From NCBI RefSeq assembly GCF_002575655.3, contig NC_053038.3:142244885-142308884 (forward strand): 64,000 nt of DNA, read 5' to 3'. The DNA comes from Aegilops tauschii subsp. strangulata. Lineage: Eukaryota; Streptophyta; Magnoliopsida; Poales; Poaceae. The notes beneath the pieces were generated by a model that was not told the origin of the DNA, did not search any database, and saw only the letters and a list, made by a program, of their open reading frames with translations. This document shows, piece by piece, positions 35,701 to 45,963 of the stretch; the stretch's first letter is position 1; every line of letters begins with the position of its first letter. The position numbers and the translations under genes were made by a program.

Positions 35701-36667
35701 TCATGTGAACAAAACAAAAACCGAGGTATATCGATATTTGTTGAAGACGAAAGATGGGATGCCAACCGGGGCATCCCCAAGCTTAGATGCTTGAGTATCC
35801 TTTTGAAATATTTACTTGGGGTGCCTTGGGCATCCCCAAGCTTGAACTCTTGACTCTCTTTATTCTTCTCATATTGATAGTTCCTCGATCTTCGAACACT
35901 TCATCCACACAAAACTTTAACAAAAACTTTGTGAGATCCGTTAGTGTAATAAAGCAAACTACCACTTTAAGGTACTGTAATTAACTCATTCTTTATTTAT
36001 ATTGGGGTTAAACCTACTGTATTCCAACTTCTCTATGGTTCATACCCCCCGATACTAGCCATAGATTCATCAAAATTAGCAAACAACACGCGAAAAACAG
36101 AATCTGTCAAAAACAGGATAGTCTGTCGTAATCTGGAAGTTTAGTAAATTTCTGTAACTCCCAAAATTATGAAATAAATTTGAAAATTAGAAAAATTTGT
36201 ACAGAAGTAATGTGCAAAAAGTTTCAGACCCATTTGACCTTCCAGTAAAAAATGTAAAATCACGCACAACAGCCAAAGTTTCTGTTTTTGTTCTGCACAT
36301 AGTAAACAAGCAATCTAATCATCCTAAAACCAAAGCTTGGCACATTATTTTTATAATACAATGGATATACACAAGGGGATAATTATTTACAGACAAACTT
36401 CCATGAAATTTTTTACATTGTTTCCGTGAGCATGAACACAAGTGCTCAAGGTCGACCCTCACTTCTTCAATGCATAACTTTCCAATCACTTCTCTTTCTG
36501 AAAAACTTTATAGGCATGAGAGGCAAATAATTTTTTTTGTATTTTTATTCTTTAAATTTTTTTGTATGTTTCACCCACAACTAAACAGAAACAAAAAGGA
36601 AAAACAAAATCTACTTAGTGGAGAAAGCAAACAAGCACACACGAGAATATCAACCCCACGCTATTGC
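32707..36667 (-). other. Internal region of element B, non-coding
   Basis: It is related in reverse to the non-coding part of element C (without the MITE), with two hairpin pairs at about 34273-34360 and 35757-35840 and a tandem repeat at 35432-35638. Only fragments of the gag-like gene remain, near 35040-35400. No gene is supported. Confidence 0.7.
35432..35638 (-). repeat. Short tandem repeat in element B
   Basis: Four imperfect units share catact(c/t)aaaagatataag and tgaagcacatgaagcattct, three of 44-47 bases and one of about 69. The same motif is seen two or three times in C (11140-11270) on the opposite strand. Confidence 0.7.
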
Positions 36668-36685
36668 TCCCCGGCAACGGCGCCA
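36668..36685 (-). other. Primer binding site of element B (exact tRNA-Asp match)
   Basis: The reverse complement tggcgccgttgccgggga equals the complement of the plant tRNA-Asp(GTC) 3' end including CCA, 10 bases from the 5' LTR. Confidence 0.88.
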
Positions 36686-36695
36686 GAAAAGAGCT

Positions 36696-37341
36696 TGATA
36701 ATCCCCAAGTGCAGGGAATCATCGTAGCAATTTCCAAAGGTGGAAGTGATAAGTATGGAGTGTCGAACCCACAAGGAGCTAAAGGTAAGATCAATATTCT
36801 CTCAAGCCCTATCTGCCACTGATACGACTCTACGTACACCGAACGTTTGCTTCCAACTAGAAATGAGAAATAAAACTACGTTGTGGGTATGAAGAAGATA
36901 ACTTTGCATGGTATCAGAGAGCTAAAATATAAAAGTAGGTGGTGTTATCATAAAGTTAGAATATATTACTAAATATTATAAATAACGAGTGTGGAATAAT
37001 GGTGGATCGGTGTGCGGAGTTGTCCTAGGCATTTGTTAACAAAACCGGTAGTCGTCATTGCAATTTCATATGAGGGAGAGGCATAAGCTAACATACTTTC
37101 TCTACTTGGATCATATGCACTTATGATTGGAACTCTAGCAAGCATCCGCAACTACTAAAGATCACTAAGGTAAAACCCAACCATAGCATTAAAGCATCAA
37201 GTCCTCTTTATTCCCATACGCAACAACCCCCTTACTCGGGTTTGTGTTTCAGCCACTCACCAACCCTCTATAAGCGAATCATGAACGTATTGCAACACCC
37301 TACAGCGGGAATCCCTCACGCTTGCGCGATACGGAGGGCAC
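36696..37341 (-). repeat. Partial 5' LTR of element B
   Basis: It matches 31164-31816 at about 97.5% and then stops at gcaccat, where A-type LTR sequence takes over. Confidence 0.8.
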
Positions 37342-37584
37342 CATTGGGTTCCTTCTTGTCCAAAAAAATCTCCAAAATGTTTCATGGTGTTTGGACTCCG
37401 TTTGATATTGATTTCCTGCGATGTAAAAAACAAGCAAAAAATAGCAACTGGCACTGGGCACTGGGTCAATAGGTTAGTCCCAAAAATGATATAAAGTTGA
37501 TGTAAAATGATTGTAAAACATCCGAGAATGATAAAATAACAGCATGAATACTTCATAAATTAAAGATACGTTGGAGACATATCA
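37342..37584 (-). repeat. Distal 243 bp of an A-type LTR (A')
   Basis: It matches 3340-3581 of the element A LTR (ttgggttccttct.. to ..ggagacatatca) far better than the B LTR. It ends at 37584 and is followed by aatac, the same five bases that precede 28781. It is therefore the right end of the element whose left end is 28781-28793. Confidence 0.75.
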
Positions 37585-37664
37585 AATACCTTCAGATTAT
37601 TTATCAAGACATGATTCCTACAATCTCTTAATGATTGTTCGCGCATAAACATGTGTTCATATCT

Positions 37665-38480
37665 CCAGTGGGTGGCTTAGCTGCGAACCAGTTTCGCCTA
37701 AGTTTCAAAACTACTCCTAGTGGAGAGCAATCCTTCCACTCGGGGGCTTAGCTGCGATCCCGTACTCGCCTAAGTTACAAAACTACTCCGAGTGGAGAGC
37801 GATCCTCTCACTCGGGGGCTTAGCCACGAACCTGTTTCGCCTAAGTTTCAAAAACTACTCTGAGTGGAGAGCAATCCTCCCACTCGGGGGCTTAGCTGCG
37901 ATCCCGTACTCGCCTAAGTTACAAAACTACTCCGAGTGGAGAGCAATCCTCCCACTCGGGGGCTTAGCTGCGATCCCGTACTCGCCTAAGTTACAAACTA
38001 CTCCGAGTGGAGAGCAATCCTCCCACTCGAGGGCTTAGCTGTGATCCCATACTCGCCTAAGTTCAAAACTACTTCAAGTGGAGAGCAATCCTCCCACTCG
38101 AGGGCTTAGCTGTCATCCCGTACTCGCCTAAGATCAAAACTACTCCGAGTGGAGAGCAATCCTCCTACTCGGGGGCTTAGCTGTGATCCCATACTCGCCT
38201 AATTCAAAACTACTCTGAGTGGGGAGCAATCCTCCCACTTGGGGGCTTAGCCGCGATCCCGTACTCGCCTAAGTTACAAAACTACTCTGAGTGGAGAGCA
38301 ATCCTCCCACTCAGAGGCTTAGCCGCGATCCCGTATTCGCCTAAGTTCCAAAACTACTCTGAGTGGAGAGCAATCCTCCCACTTGGGGGCTTAGCTATGG
38401 ACTAGCTTCGCCTAAGTTGCAAAATCACTCCGAGTGGAGAGCGATCCTCCCACTCGGAGGGCTTAGCCGCGAAACAGCTT
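37665..38480 (+). repeat. Tandem array, about 12 units of about 72 bp
   Basis: Each unit has aactactccgagtggagagc, aatcctcccactcgggggct and tagctgcgatcccgtactcg, with 67-75 base spacing. The ggcttagc element recurs near 37671, 37743, 37815, 37890, 37962, 38033, 38103, 38175, 38244, 38316, 38388 and 38461. Units differ by scattered substitutions. Tat elements often carry such arrays between pol and the 3' LTR. There are no spacers of unique sequence, so it is not CRISPR-like. Confidence 0.92.
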
Positions 38481-38681
38481 CTTCTAAGTCAAAAAAGCCA
38501 AGCATACAAAACATTCTGGAATTGAGAAAGCAATATTCATATAAAACCATCAAGTTCAGATAAATCCGGCAAGTTTCAGAACCGCAAGCAAAAGTACTCG
38601 GGCGTCCGTCCCGAAGGAGTTTAATGGTTACACGATCACTCAGCATTCCGAGGCAAATAAATACGGATCATTAAAGTTTTT

Positions 38682-41600
38682 TCACTCGGCAGGAGGCGGA
38701 CTCGCTGGCTCGACGAAGGTGTCCAAGTCAATGCCGCCAGATATGCTAGTGGCTGCTTCTATGAAGGTCTCCATGAAAGATTGGAACTGGAGTTTCTTCG
38801 TGTTCGCCACTTGGAGAGCCTTCAACTTTTCTTCCTTGGCATCCTTACAGTGGACTCTGACGAGTGAGAGAGCCACGTCGGCTCCACAGCAAGCAGTTGA
38901 TTTCTTCCACGCCTGCACTCGATTGGGAATTTCATTGAGCTGAGCCATCAGCGACTCGAGGTCATTCTGAAGGTTGTCCTCCGGCCACAACTCTTGGTCT
39001 ATCTTGGACAACGCAACCTTCAGTCGAGCGATTTACCCCAAGACACTGTCAAGACGAGCTTCAAGTCGCATAACATTCATCGCGGCTTCATCTTTGACGA
39101 GTGACTTTGTGGGGTCCAAGCCTGGTTCAATCCGCTCGGTTTCCCGCTCAAAATCCTGACAAAACTCTGCACGAGGGTGAAAAATGAGTCGACAGAAGAG
39201 TTATAAAAAAGCTTTCCGGATTCACTCGGATGAAGAAAGGTACCTTCAAGCATGACGTACAACTTCTTGGCAAGACCTCCCAAGTAAACCTCCAGCTCGT
39301 CCCTCTTTCGAGTGAGCTCATCCACCTTGTCAGGCAAGGCCACCTTCTCTTCTCTCAGTTGGGCAGCTTCTTTCTTTGCCCCACTGACAGCAGTCTTCAG
39401 ATTGGCATTTTCCTCTTCGAGTTTGCCGACTGAAGGCAGCTTCCTCTCAGCCAATTCAGTCTTCTCATGCGCCACCTTCTGCGCCCCCGCAAAATCAGTG
39501 TCCTTCTTCTCCAATGCCTGCTTCATGGTGTCTAAAGAAATAACATTCTTCAGTCATGCTTGGAGTTGACGGTTTTCACTATGCACATCTATTCGAGTGG
39601 AGTCACTCGGTTCAAAGGATGGAAAAGAGGAATTATCAAAGCATACAGTCAGCAAGCTGTTACCTCCCATGGTTGCTACTTCAGCCTGAGCATCCTTCAG
39701 ATTTTTCCTAGCAAGCTCCAGGTCAAGCTTGAGTTGGAACTTCTCCTTCTCCAGGGTAGCATGCTGAGTCCCAAGTTCACAAGATTTCTGCGATCAACAA
39801 AAAGACAATTCAGTCGACAAAGACAAAGACCCTTTGCTTCCCAGTAAAGAAGAGCAAGTTCAGATTGCTATTGTTAAAGGAGTTCTAAGACAACTACCGA
39901 ATAAAAACATTCGACGGCAGTCTCGGGGACTACACCTAGTGGGTGCACTCAGCGTGCCCCCACTGGTTCAATTTCCCACTTAGTACGACCTGCCCGGCCC
40001 GAGATGAGAAAAAAATCCCTTGTTCTCAGACCCCCGCCGACTGCCCGTAGCCGACAGCGGTCTTGGGGACTACATCCAGTGGGTGCACTCAGCGTGCCCC
40101 CACTGGACCAGTTACCCACTCGGTACGGCCCGACCGACCTGAGTGAAGAGCTAAAAACAAACATATCCTAAAGACCCCCACCAAATCAAACATTCAAAAG
40201 CGGTCTCGGGGACTACACACAGTGGGTGCACTCAGCGTGCCCCAACTAGACCAGGAACCCACTCGGCACGACCTGACTGACTCGAGTGGAAGAACTACAC
40301 AGAAAAAAGAAAACACCCAATGGGTGTACAGATGCAAGGCACATATCCATGATAGATGCACATTAAAGGTTCCAAGACGCTCATCCACGGACATCTTACG
40401 AATAATAAAGTAGCAGTTTTCAGATAGCATGTCCTAGCAGAGCAAGCTTCAAGCCGAAGAAAAACCAATCGGAAATCAACTTACAATCGTACTTACTCGA
40501 ACATTGGTCTGGAGGGCAGAACTGGCGTCGTAACCGGCCTTGCTGGTCTCATACACCACCTTCAGTCGGTCCATCATCAGGCCAGCTTGGATCATTGCTT
40601 CCTTGGCAGCTCCTGTTTGGTCTTCCGGGACGTGATGCAGAGTGAACTGAGATGATGATGGAGTCGATGACGCAGCTGGAGGGATCAGAGTTTGGGGCTG
40701 GCCAGTCGGACCCGAAGTTTGAACAGTCGACACTGGAGGCTGGTCAGTCGACAGAGGGACAACAAAGGAAACAACAGCTCGAGACGTGTCACCAAGTTCT
40801 TGAACAACGGGCTCGAACGGTCCCTTCTTCCTGCGCTCCTCGGAGGTTCATCCTCATCATCATCCGGAAGTTGGATAACATTTGTTGGCACTGAAATCAC
40901 TCGACAATAAGATTCCAGTCGACCACCAAAACAATTGTCAATGTGTAAACATGTCTATAGTATCATACCTGCTCGAGAGGTGGCCACGTCCGGGGTATCC
41001 GCATCAGCCCGCTCCTCGTCAATCTCCATGGGAGACGTCGCAGAAGTAGCGGCCCTGGAGGTCCAAAATCTCACTCAGTCAAACAAATAAGGAACTCCAC
41101 AACAACGATGAAGGACAAGAGAAAATAAACACTTACGCTGAAGCAGCGGACACGACCACCTTGATCCTGGACAGAGCCTTCCGAGGCTTGGGCGGAGCGA
41201 CTTTGGCTTGCTTGGCGGTCTTCTCCGTCGGCTCTGGAGTTGACGTCCGAGTGCGCTTGGGAATCCTCGCTCTCGACGCCGCTGCCTTGCCGTGGCCGCC
41301 TGCAGGGTCTTGTGATTGCTTGGAGCATCGCTCGGAGCGTGGTGGTGACTCGACCTCCTCGCTGTCCTCAGAATCTTCGCTGTCGTCATCACTGTCGTCT
41401 GCATAGTCAATATCGGCGCTCCCGCATTCACTCCCTGCCCCTCCAAGGGGCTGCTCTCCATTCGGCACATGCGAGTACATCTTCGTGAAAACCTGCAAGA
41501 CACAAGTCACAAATGTCAGTCGGATTCCAGAATAACTGCGTATTGGAGAATACAAGACATAAAGACTTGACAAAACACGCCTGACCTCTCCTGGGGCGTT

Positions 41601-42572
41601 CTGGGCATCGAATGGCAAGATCCTCTTGGCTCCGCGGGGATTGTCCTTGTTGCCAGTGATGCTTCGCAGCCACTGAGCCACAGTCTCCTCGCCGACCTCC
41701 TCCGGGTGGGTTCGAGCGGTGTCTTCAGGATCCGAGTACATCCACATGCGGTGGTTGCGAGCTTGCAAGGGCTGGATGCGTCAACTGAGGAACACCTCCA
41801 ACAGATCCATGCATGTCACTCCGCCCTGGACCAATGCAACGACCGCATCGACCAAAATTGCTACCTCACCCTTCTCCTCAGGGGATACAGTCAATGAACA
41901 AGGGTTGCAGAGTCTTTCCAGAGAGAAAGGAGGAAGGCTGGTCAACTGACCAGGAGTCGGGATACCTTTGCAGTAAAACCAAGTCGACTGTCACCCCCTA
42001 ACCGACTCAGGAAAAGTCATAGGAGGCAAAGTGCTCCTACCCCTCATCTGGATTCCTAGCCCCCCACACATCTGGATCACATGCGTCCTCTCGTCAGTCG
42101 GATTAGCTTTCTTGACCGACTAGGACCGGCAAGTGAAGATGTGCTTAAACAATCCCCAATGCGGGCGGCACCCCAGGAAGTTTTCGCACATAGAAACAAA
42201 TGCAGCAAGATAAGAGATGGTGTTGGGAGGAAAATGGTGGATTTGAGCACCGAAGAAGTTCAAAAAACCTCGGAAAAACGGGTGAGGAGGCAGAGAGAAA
42301 CCTCGATCGACATGTGTCATGAGGAGAACGCGCTCACCCTCGCGCGGCTCGGGCTCGGTCTCCCCTTCTGGCAGCCTCCAAGACCCCTCAGCAATCAGGC
42401 CGGCGGCGGCGAGATTCACCAGATCTTCCTCCGTGATGAAAGAGGGGATCCAATCCCCCTGGATCCAACTAGGCGGCAAAGCGGACCGCGAGGTAGACCC
42501 CTTTGCCGCCTTCTTGCCCTTAGTCGTCGCCTTCTTTGCGTGCTCTAGAGCCGCAGTCTTGTCCTTCGCCAT
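38682..42572 (-). pseudogene. Spliced antisense gene of element E (PF04195-like N-terminus, coiled coils)
   Basis: Proposed exons (minus): 42572-41586, 41492-41137, 41054-40969, 40890-40497, 39787-39664, 39531-39244, 39166-38682. All introns are GT-AG and phases agree. The ATG at 42572 gives MAKDKTAALEHAKKATTKGK. Residues about 40-150 (WIPSFITEEDL.., PPHPFFRGFLNFFG, HHFPPNTISYLAAF) match the plant 'putative gypsy type transposon' domain PF04195. Exon 2 is Ser/Asp/Glu-rich and then basic. Exons 5-7 are heptad-like coiled coil (LEKEKFQLKLDLELARKNL, VGKLEEENANLK). Breaks: stops at 42120 (TAG), about 42002 and about 41780 (TGA), 39033 (TAA), and a frameshift near 40845. The function is unknown. 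It probably once made a protein of about 770 residues. Confidence 0.75.
39913..40290 (+). repeat. Three units of a 142-bp repeat in an intron of the antisense gene
   Basis: Units start at about 39913, 40058 and 40200. Each has cggtctcggggactacac, agtgggtgcactcagcgtgc and ccactggaccag. They lie in the large intron between exons 4 and 5 of the antisense gene. Confidence 0.85.
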
Positions 42573-43112
42573 TGATGTGGAGTTCGAGAGGAGTGGGTTG
42601 AAGGGGGTGGCGCAGGGAGAGACGAGGCGGAGAAGCAGAGAGGAAAGGGGCGAATGGAGAGCACAGTACCTCGCATCGGCAGCAGCGCCTTTTATGGCCA
42701 CACTTCCGGGTGGTTGACCCGTGGGCCTGTGCAATCCTAGCGCATCTCGCAACCGGCGCAGGCCCGATACGTGGCGGAAAAGGCAGCACGAGGATCGAGG
42801 AGTCCCTATCCACCTGCCCCGCCTACCGCGCCGCGTCCCGTCCCGCGCGCTTCTCCAAATTTCGAATCCCGTGAGATCCGGGAACCGCAAAGTAGTCGAT
42901 CACATCGAAGATATCCAAATCCAATCTACTTGAAGACATAAAGCATAGTTCACTCGGAAATTCCAGAAGCCAAAATCGATCAAGGCGACTGACGAAGGGT
43001 TAAAATACCAGCATGCTTTCAGGCCCGTGAGGAAATGTCTCTGAGACATTGAATCGGGTCGGAATCAACTTCAACCCTTCTTCACTCGATCCTCAATCCA
43101 TTCGGGGGCTAA

Positions 43113-43705
43113 TGACGATGACATGTACCTAGGGTAGGGTCTTAGGCCTGACCTAGACGCTCTACCCAAGGACGCTACACAAGAGTCCAAGGCCTACAAG
43201 GTTCAACAGAAGATACCGACTGAAATCCTCATGAAGTACAATCCACTCGACAGAAGGTTCCACTCGGATATCCCAATTCCACTCGACCATGGATATTTCA
43301 CTCGACCATACAAGAATCCACTCGGAGTACAGAATACCCACAGTCACCCGAGGATGGCAACGGCCAGGCATTCCCTCCGTCGTCATAAAGACCATTTAAT
43401 ACGGGCGTTACCAGGAACGCTCAAGACTTAACTCTCATTGAACCCTGGTGTAACTGAGGACAATGAGGGGTCGGCGCACTCAATATAATCCGCCCCTCCC
43501 CTCTTGCACAAGGGTTAGCACCCCCTATAACTATTCAACACTCCAATCGACAAGCCTCCGCGGCACCGAGACGTAGGGTTGTTACCTCCTCCGAGAGGGG
43601 CCTGAACTCGTAAAACTGTGCGTACAACCTCGCCGTAGCTAGGACACTGCCCTCTCCTACGTACCCCCCCCCCCCATCTCTACTGTCAGATCCATTCCCA
43701 CGACA
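43113..43705 (+). repeat. 3' LTR of element E
   Basis: The LTR is 593 bp, starting tgacgatgacatgtacctag and ending ..ccattcccacgaca. It is preceded by ttcgggggctaa (PPT). It has a C-run at about 43664-43677 and the cctctcctacgtacccc stretch typical of the 3' ends of Gypsy LTRs of this lineage. The partner LTR is outside the window. Confidence 0.75.
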
Positions 43706-44915
43706 ATGATGATGGTGGTGATGGTGGCTCGGCGGCGTTTGGTGCCGTTTTGAGATGCCCGGGTGAGTCGGATTTTTTTCCCGATCAATGAACGTGTCGT
43801 CCGCCTGGACATTTGCGGCCAGTTTGAGGCATCCGGATGGATCGGAATTTTTTTTACAGTCATTGACCGGGTCGTGTGCTCGGGCGTTTGAGGATGGTTC
43901 GAAGCATCTGTCTTTTGATGCTCTAAATGCGGAAAATTTTCCAATTCTCTAATGGGTGGATGATGGCTGGATGCGTTGATGAATTGGTTAATGCATGCTT
44001 GATCGGTGCCAGCACATATTATATATTTTTTGAAATGAATGTATACAGATTGGTACAAAGTATAGGACTGTAGTTTTATTCGGCAATCTGATCGCTGTTG
44101 TTTGCCCCTTGCTACTGTCGAATGACTGAAAAAACCAAGTCTGAACTTTTTTTCCTCTTGAGCCATTGTAAGACGTTGGATCTTATTTGGATGGTAGATG
44201 TACAGCCGCATGTTACGGCCTGACTGCCTGAAGGCATGTCACCCGATCCCAGTCCCGTCCCTCCTCCCGACGGCTACCCTACCCACATCGCCCCCATCTA
44301 GATCCGGTGGCCCCACGCGGATATGTTCTTGGAAGATTACCTATGAACATGCCCACCTCAAATCAGCACCCCAACCTCACAAAACCAAACACAAAATCGA
44401 TAACTAAAACGATGAGGGGATTGTGGCGGGCCGGGGCAGAGCTATCCACGCGCACCTGGTGACGGGATCTACCGGGAAGACGTGACGAAGGTTGCACCCT
44501 GTCCGATCGCTCCGTGCGCCGCAGTCACCATGGATCACACCTGACAGCAGATCGATCAACACCCACCCCATCGGAGGGGTAAAAGCACGCACCGCTCGCA
44601 AAGAAATTATCCACAAGAAAACTTCTGGACCATGGTATAGGATCTATCTATCTACATGTACCGGTAGTCCATTTCGGTCAGCTCCGTGAGAGTCTGGCGA
44701 GCCAGACCCACATGACCCCCGTATTTGTACCATACCTCTGCATCATACGGTGGCCCGTAGATAGTGCTACTATGGTAGTACGAGCCATATCGAGAGCGGT
44801 AAATACCGTGATTGTTCTCAATAGTATTGAGCTGTTTATATACAACTCGTACAAGTTCAGTTACACATCAAGAGATGGTGGATAATTAAGAGTGAGGTCT
44901 GTAGACCTTCTAGTA
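43706..44915. other. Unassigned DNA between element E and the gene island
   Basis: No supported gene is seen. The sequence 43720-43920 has repeated themes (gcccgggtgagtcgg, gtcattgaccgggtcgtg) seen in unclassified Triticeae repeats. The sequence 44200-44800 gives no recognisable protein, tRNA or repeat. Confidence 0.5.
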
Positions 44916-45008
44916 CTCACTCCATTCCTAAATAAGTGTCTCAATCTTAGTATAACTTTGTACTAGAATTAGTATAAAGTTAAGACACTTATTTTGATAC
45001 GGTGGAAG
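44916..45008. mobile_element. Stowaway MITE
   Basis: It is 93 bp, flanked by TA (44914-44915, 45009-45010). The terminal inverted repeats are ctcactccattcctaaataa and cttccaccgtatcaaaataa (reverse of the right end), followed by gtgtct on both sides. The CTCC(A/C)TCC(G/A)T-like end is typical of Stowaway (Tc1/Mariner). Confidence 0.88.
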
Positions 45009-45522
45009 TACATTCTAGCACTAAGCCAAGCACTAACTTAATACAGCTAACATGATTTGTGGTAGAGTAAGCGCCGTGATCGCTCCCCTAGACGCGTCTC
45101 TCTCATTTCTTCCTCTTCTCGACAACCAGAAGCTGGGTTCGCCTTGGCTACATCCAACGCATACGCTCCTCTAAGAAGAACAAGATTTGCAGAAGTTAAA
45201 CTGGTAAGCAAAGGAAGATGATGGGCACGGACAATAGATCCAAGCGCTACAAAAGATGAATGATATTATTACCAGAAGACAGCTGATGCATATGCGTGTT
45301 TAATAAAGAGATTTTTTACGGTACATCGTACTACCGTTGGGGCCGGGTAGTATTGAATTATCTTGCCGTTGATTAGCTGGGTAGTTTAACTCTTCTCCCC
45401 ATGGAGCCGGCACAGGATATTAAAAAACCTGGGCTTTTCATCTGTTAGATCTCTTGTTATTCTATATATACTGTCAAAAAGGCTAGCATTGCATACTGAG
45501 CGAGCATGCAAGTATTGTCTCA
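45009..45522. other. Intergenic, downstream of the glutaredoxin gene
   Basis: No gene is seen. The right part presumably includes the 3' UTR of the minus-strand gene that ends at 45523. Confidence 0.6.
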
Positions 45523-45837
45523 CTAGAGCCAGAGCGCGCCGGCGGCCTTGAGCATGGGCACGAGCTCGCCGGCGAGGTGCATCTCCATGACCCTTTTGGT
45601 GCCACCGACAAGGTTCCCGCCGATGAACACCGCTGGAACCACCGGCGGGCCGCGGCCAAGTCTCCTAGCGAGCTCCCTCTCCATCTCCCTGCCCCGGGGA
45701 TCCTTGTCCAGCTCGTACACCGCTGCGTGGACGCCGAGGCCGCTGAGAAGGGACGTCACGGAGTGGCAGATGCAGCATCTGCTCGACGTGAACACCACTA
45801 CCGCCCGCTCAGACGCCAGCTTCGTCACCTGCTCCAT
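45523..45837 (-). CDS. CC-type glutaredoxin (ROXY-like)
   Basis: A single exon of 104 residues starts at ATG 45837. The plant-specific CC-type glutaredoxin active site CCIC lies at residues 21-24 (SSRCCICHS). [12 protein letters not shown] segment near residues 72-82 fits the glutathione-binding region, and the protein ends ALWL, the C-terminal motif used by ROXY proteins to bind TGA bZIP factors. Such proteins act in nucleus and cytosol as redox co-regulators in development and stress. The length and lack of introns are usual for the family, there is no signal peptide, and the frame is intact. A good TATA box lies about 120 bases upstream. I cannot say which ROXY paralogue this is. Confidence 0.92.
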   Translation of the reverse strand: MEQVTKLASERAVVVFTSSRCCICHSVTSLLSGLGVHAAVYELDKDPRGREMERELARRLGRGPPVVPAVFIGGNLVGGTKRVMEMHLAGELVPMLKAAGALWL

Positions 45838-45953
45838 CTATTCCTGATGATCGCTCGCTGGTGATTTCGCTATCTGACTGTGCTTATATGAGATTATCTG
45901 GAACCGGAAGGTGGTTGCTCTGGTTTGTTTGTTACTGCTGGCCGGGTGGCTCC

Positions 45954-45963
45954 CCTTTTATAG
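45954..45963 (-). promoter_or_regulatory. TATA box of the glutaredoxin gene
   Basis: The minus strand reads ctataaaagg. It would put transcription start near 45925-45930 and give a 5' UTR of about 90 bases. A weaker catataagc lies nearer, at about 45881-45889. Confidence 0.6.

Larger units (their letters stand above)
31164..37341 (-). mobile_element. Element B: third minus-strand member of the A/C family, coding region lost
   Basis: The left (3') LTR is complete (31164-32706), followed by a PPT-type gcatccccaagctt, a 4-kb internal region, an exact tRNA-Asp PBS (36685-36668) and a right (5') LTR kept only for 646 bases (36696-37341). No ORF of more than 100 codons survives. Short pieces near 35040-35400 match the end of the C gene. 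The left flank is gtggg and no matching TSD is found on the right, where an A-type LTR end (37342-37584) is joined instead. Shared LTR parts differ at about 16 of 647 bases. Confidence 0.8.
37585..43705 (+). mobile_element. 3' part of element E (Tat-lineage Gypsy)
   Basis: The sequence aataccttcag.. continues the E sequence that stops at ..aataagaatac (28780), just after the integrase stop codon. It holds a 72-bp tandem array, a spliced antisense gene, a PPT (ttcgggggctaa) and the 3' LTR. The 5' LTR, gag and RT of E lie to the left of the window, so the TSD cannot be tested (aatga follows 43705). Confidence 0.8.

Noticed and set aside
36668..36685. tRNA gene fragment (tRNA-Asp 3' end)
   Set aside because: Only the 18-base primer site is present beside an LTR. 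There is no tRNA body. The same holds at 7386, 27626 and 58371.
37665..38480. Regular repeats resembling a CRISPR array
   Set aside because: Units are contiguous 72-bp tandem repeats without unique spacers, in a plant retroelement.
42573..42890. N-terminal extension of the antisense gene of element E
   Set aside because: The upstream part has no ATG supporting it and reads like 5' UTR. The first ATG in context is at 42572.
44404..44689. Small open frames on both strands in the unassigned region
   Set aside because: They show no recognisable domain, no start context and no splice structure.
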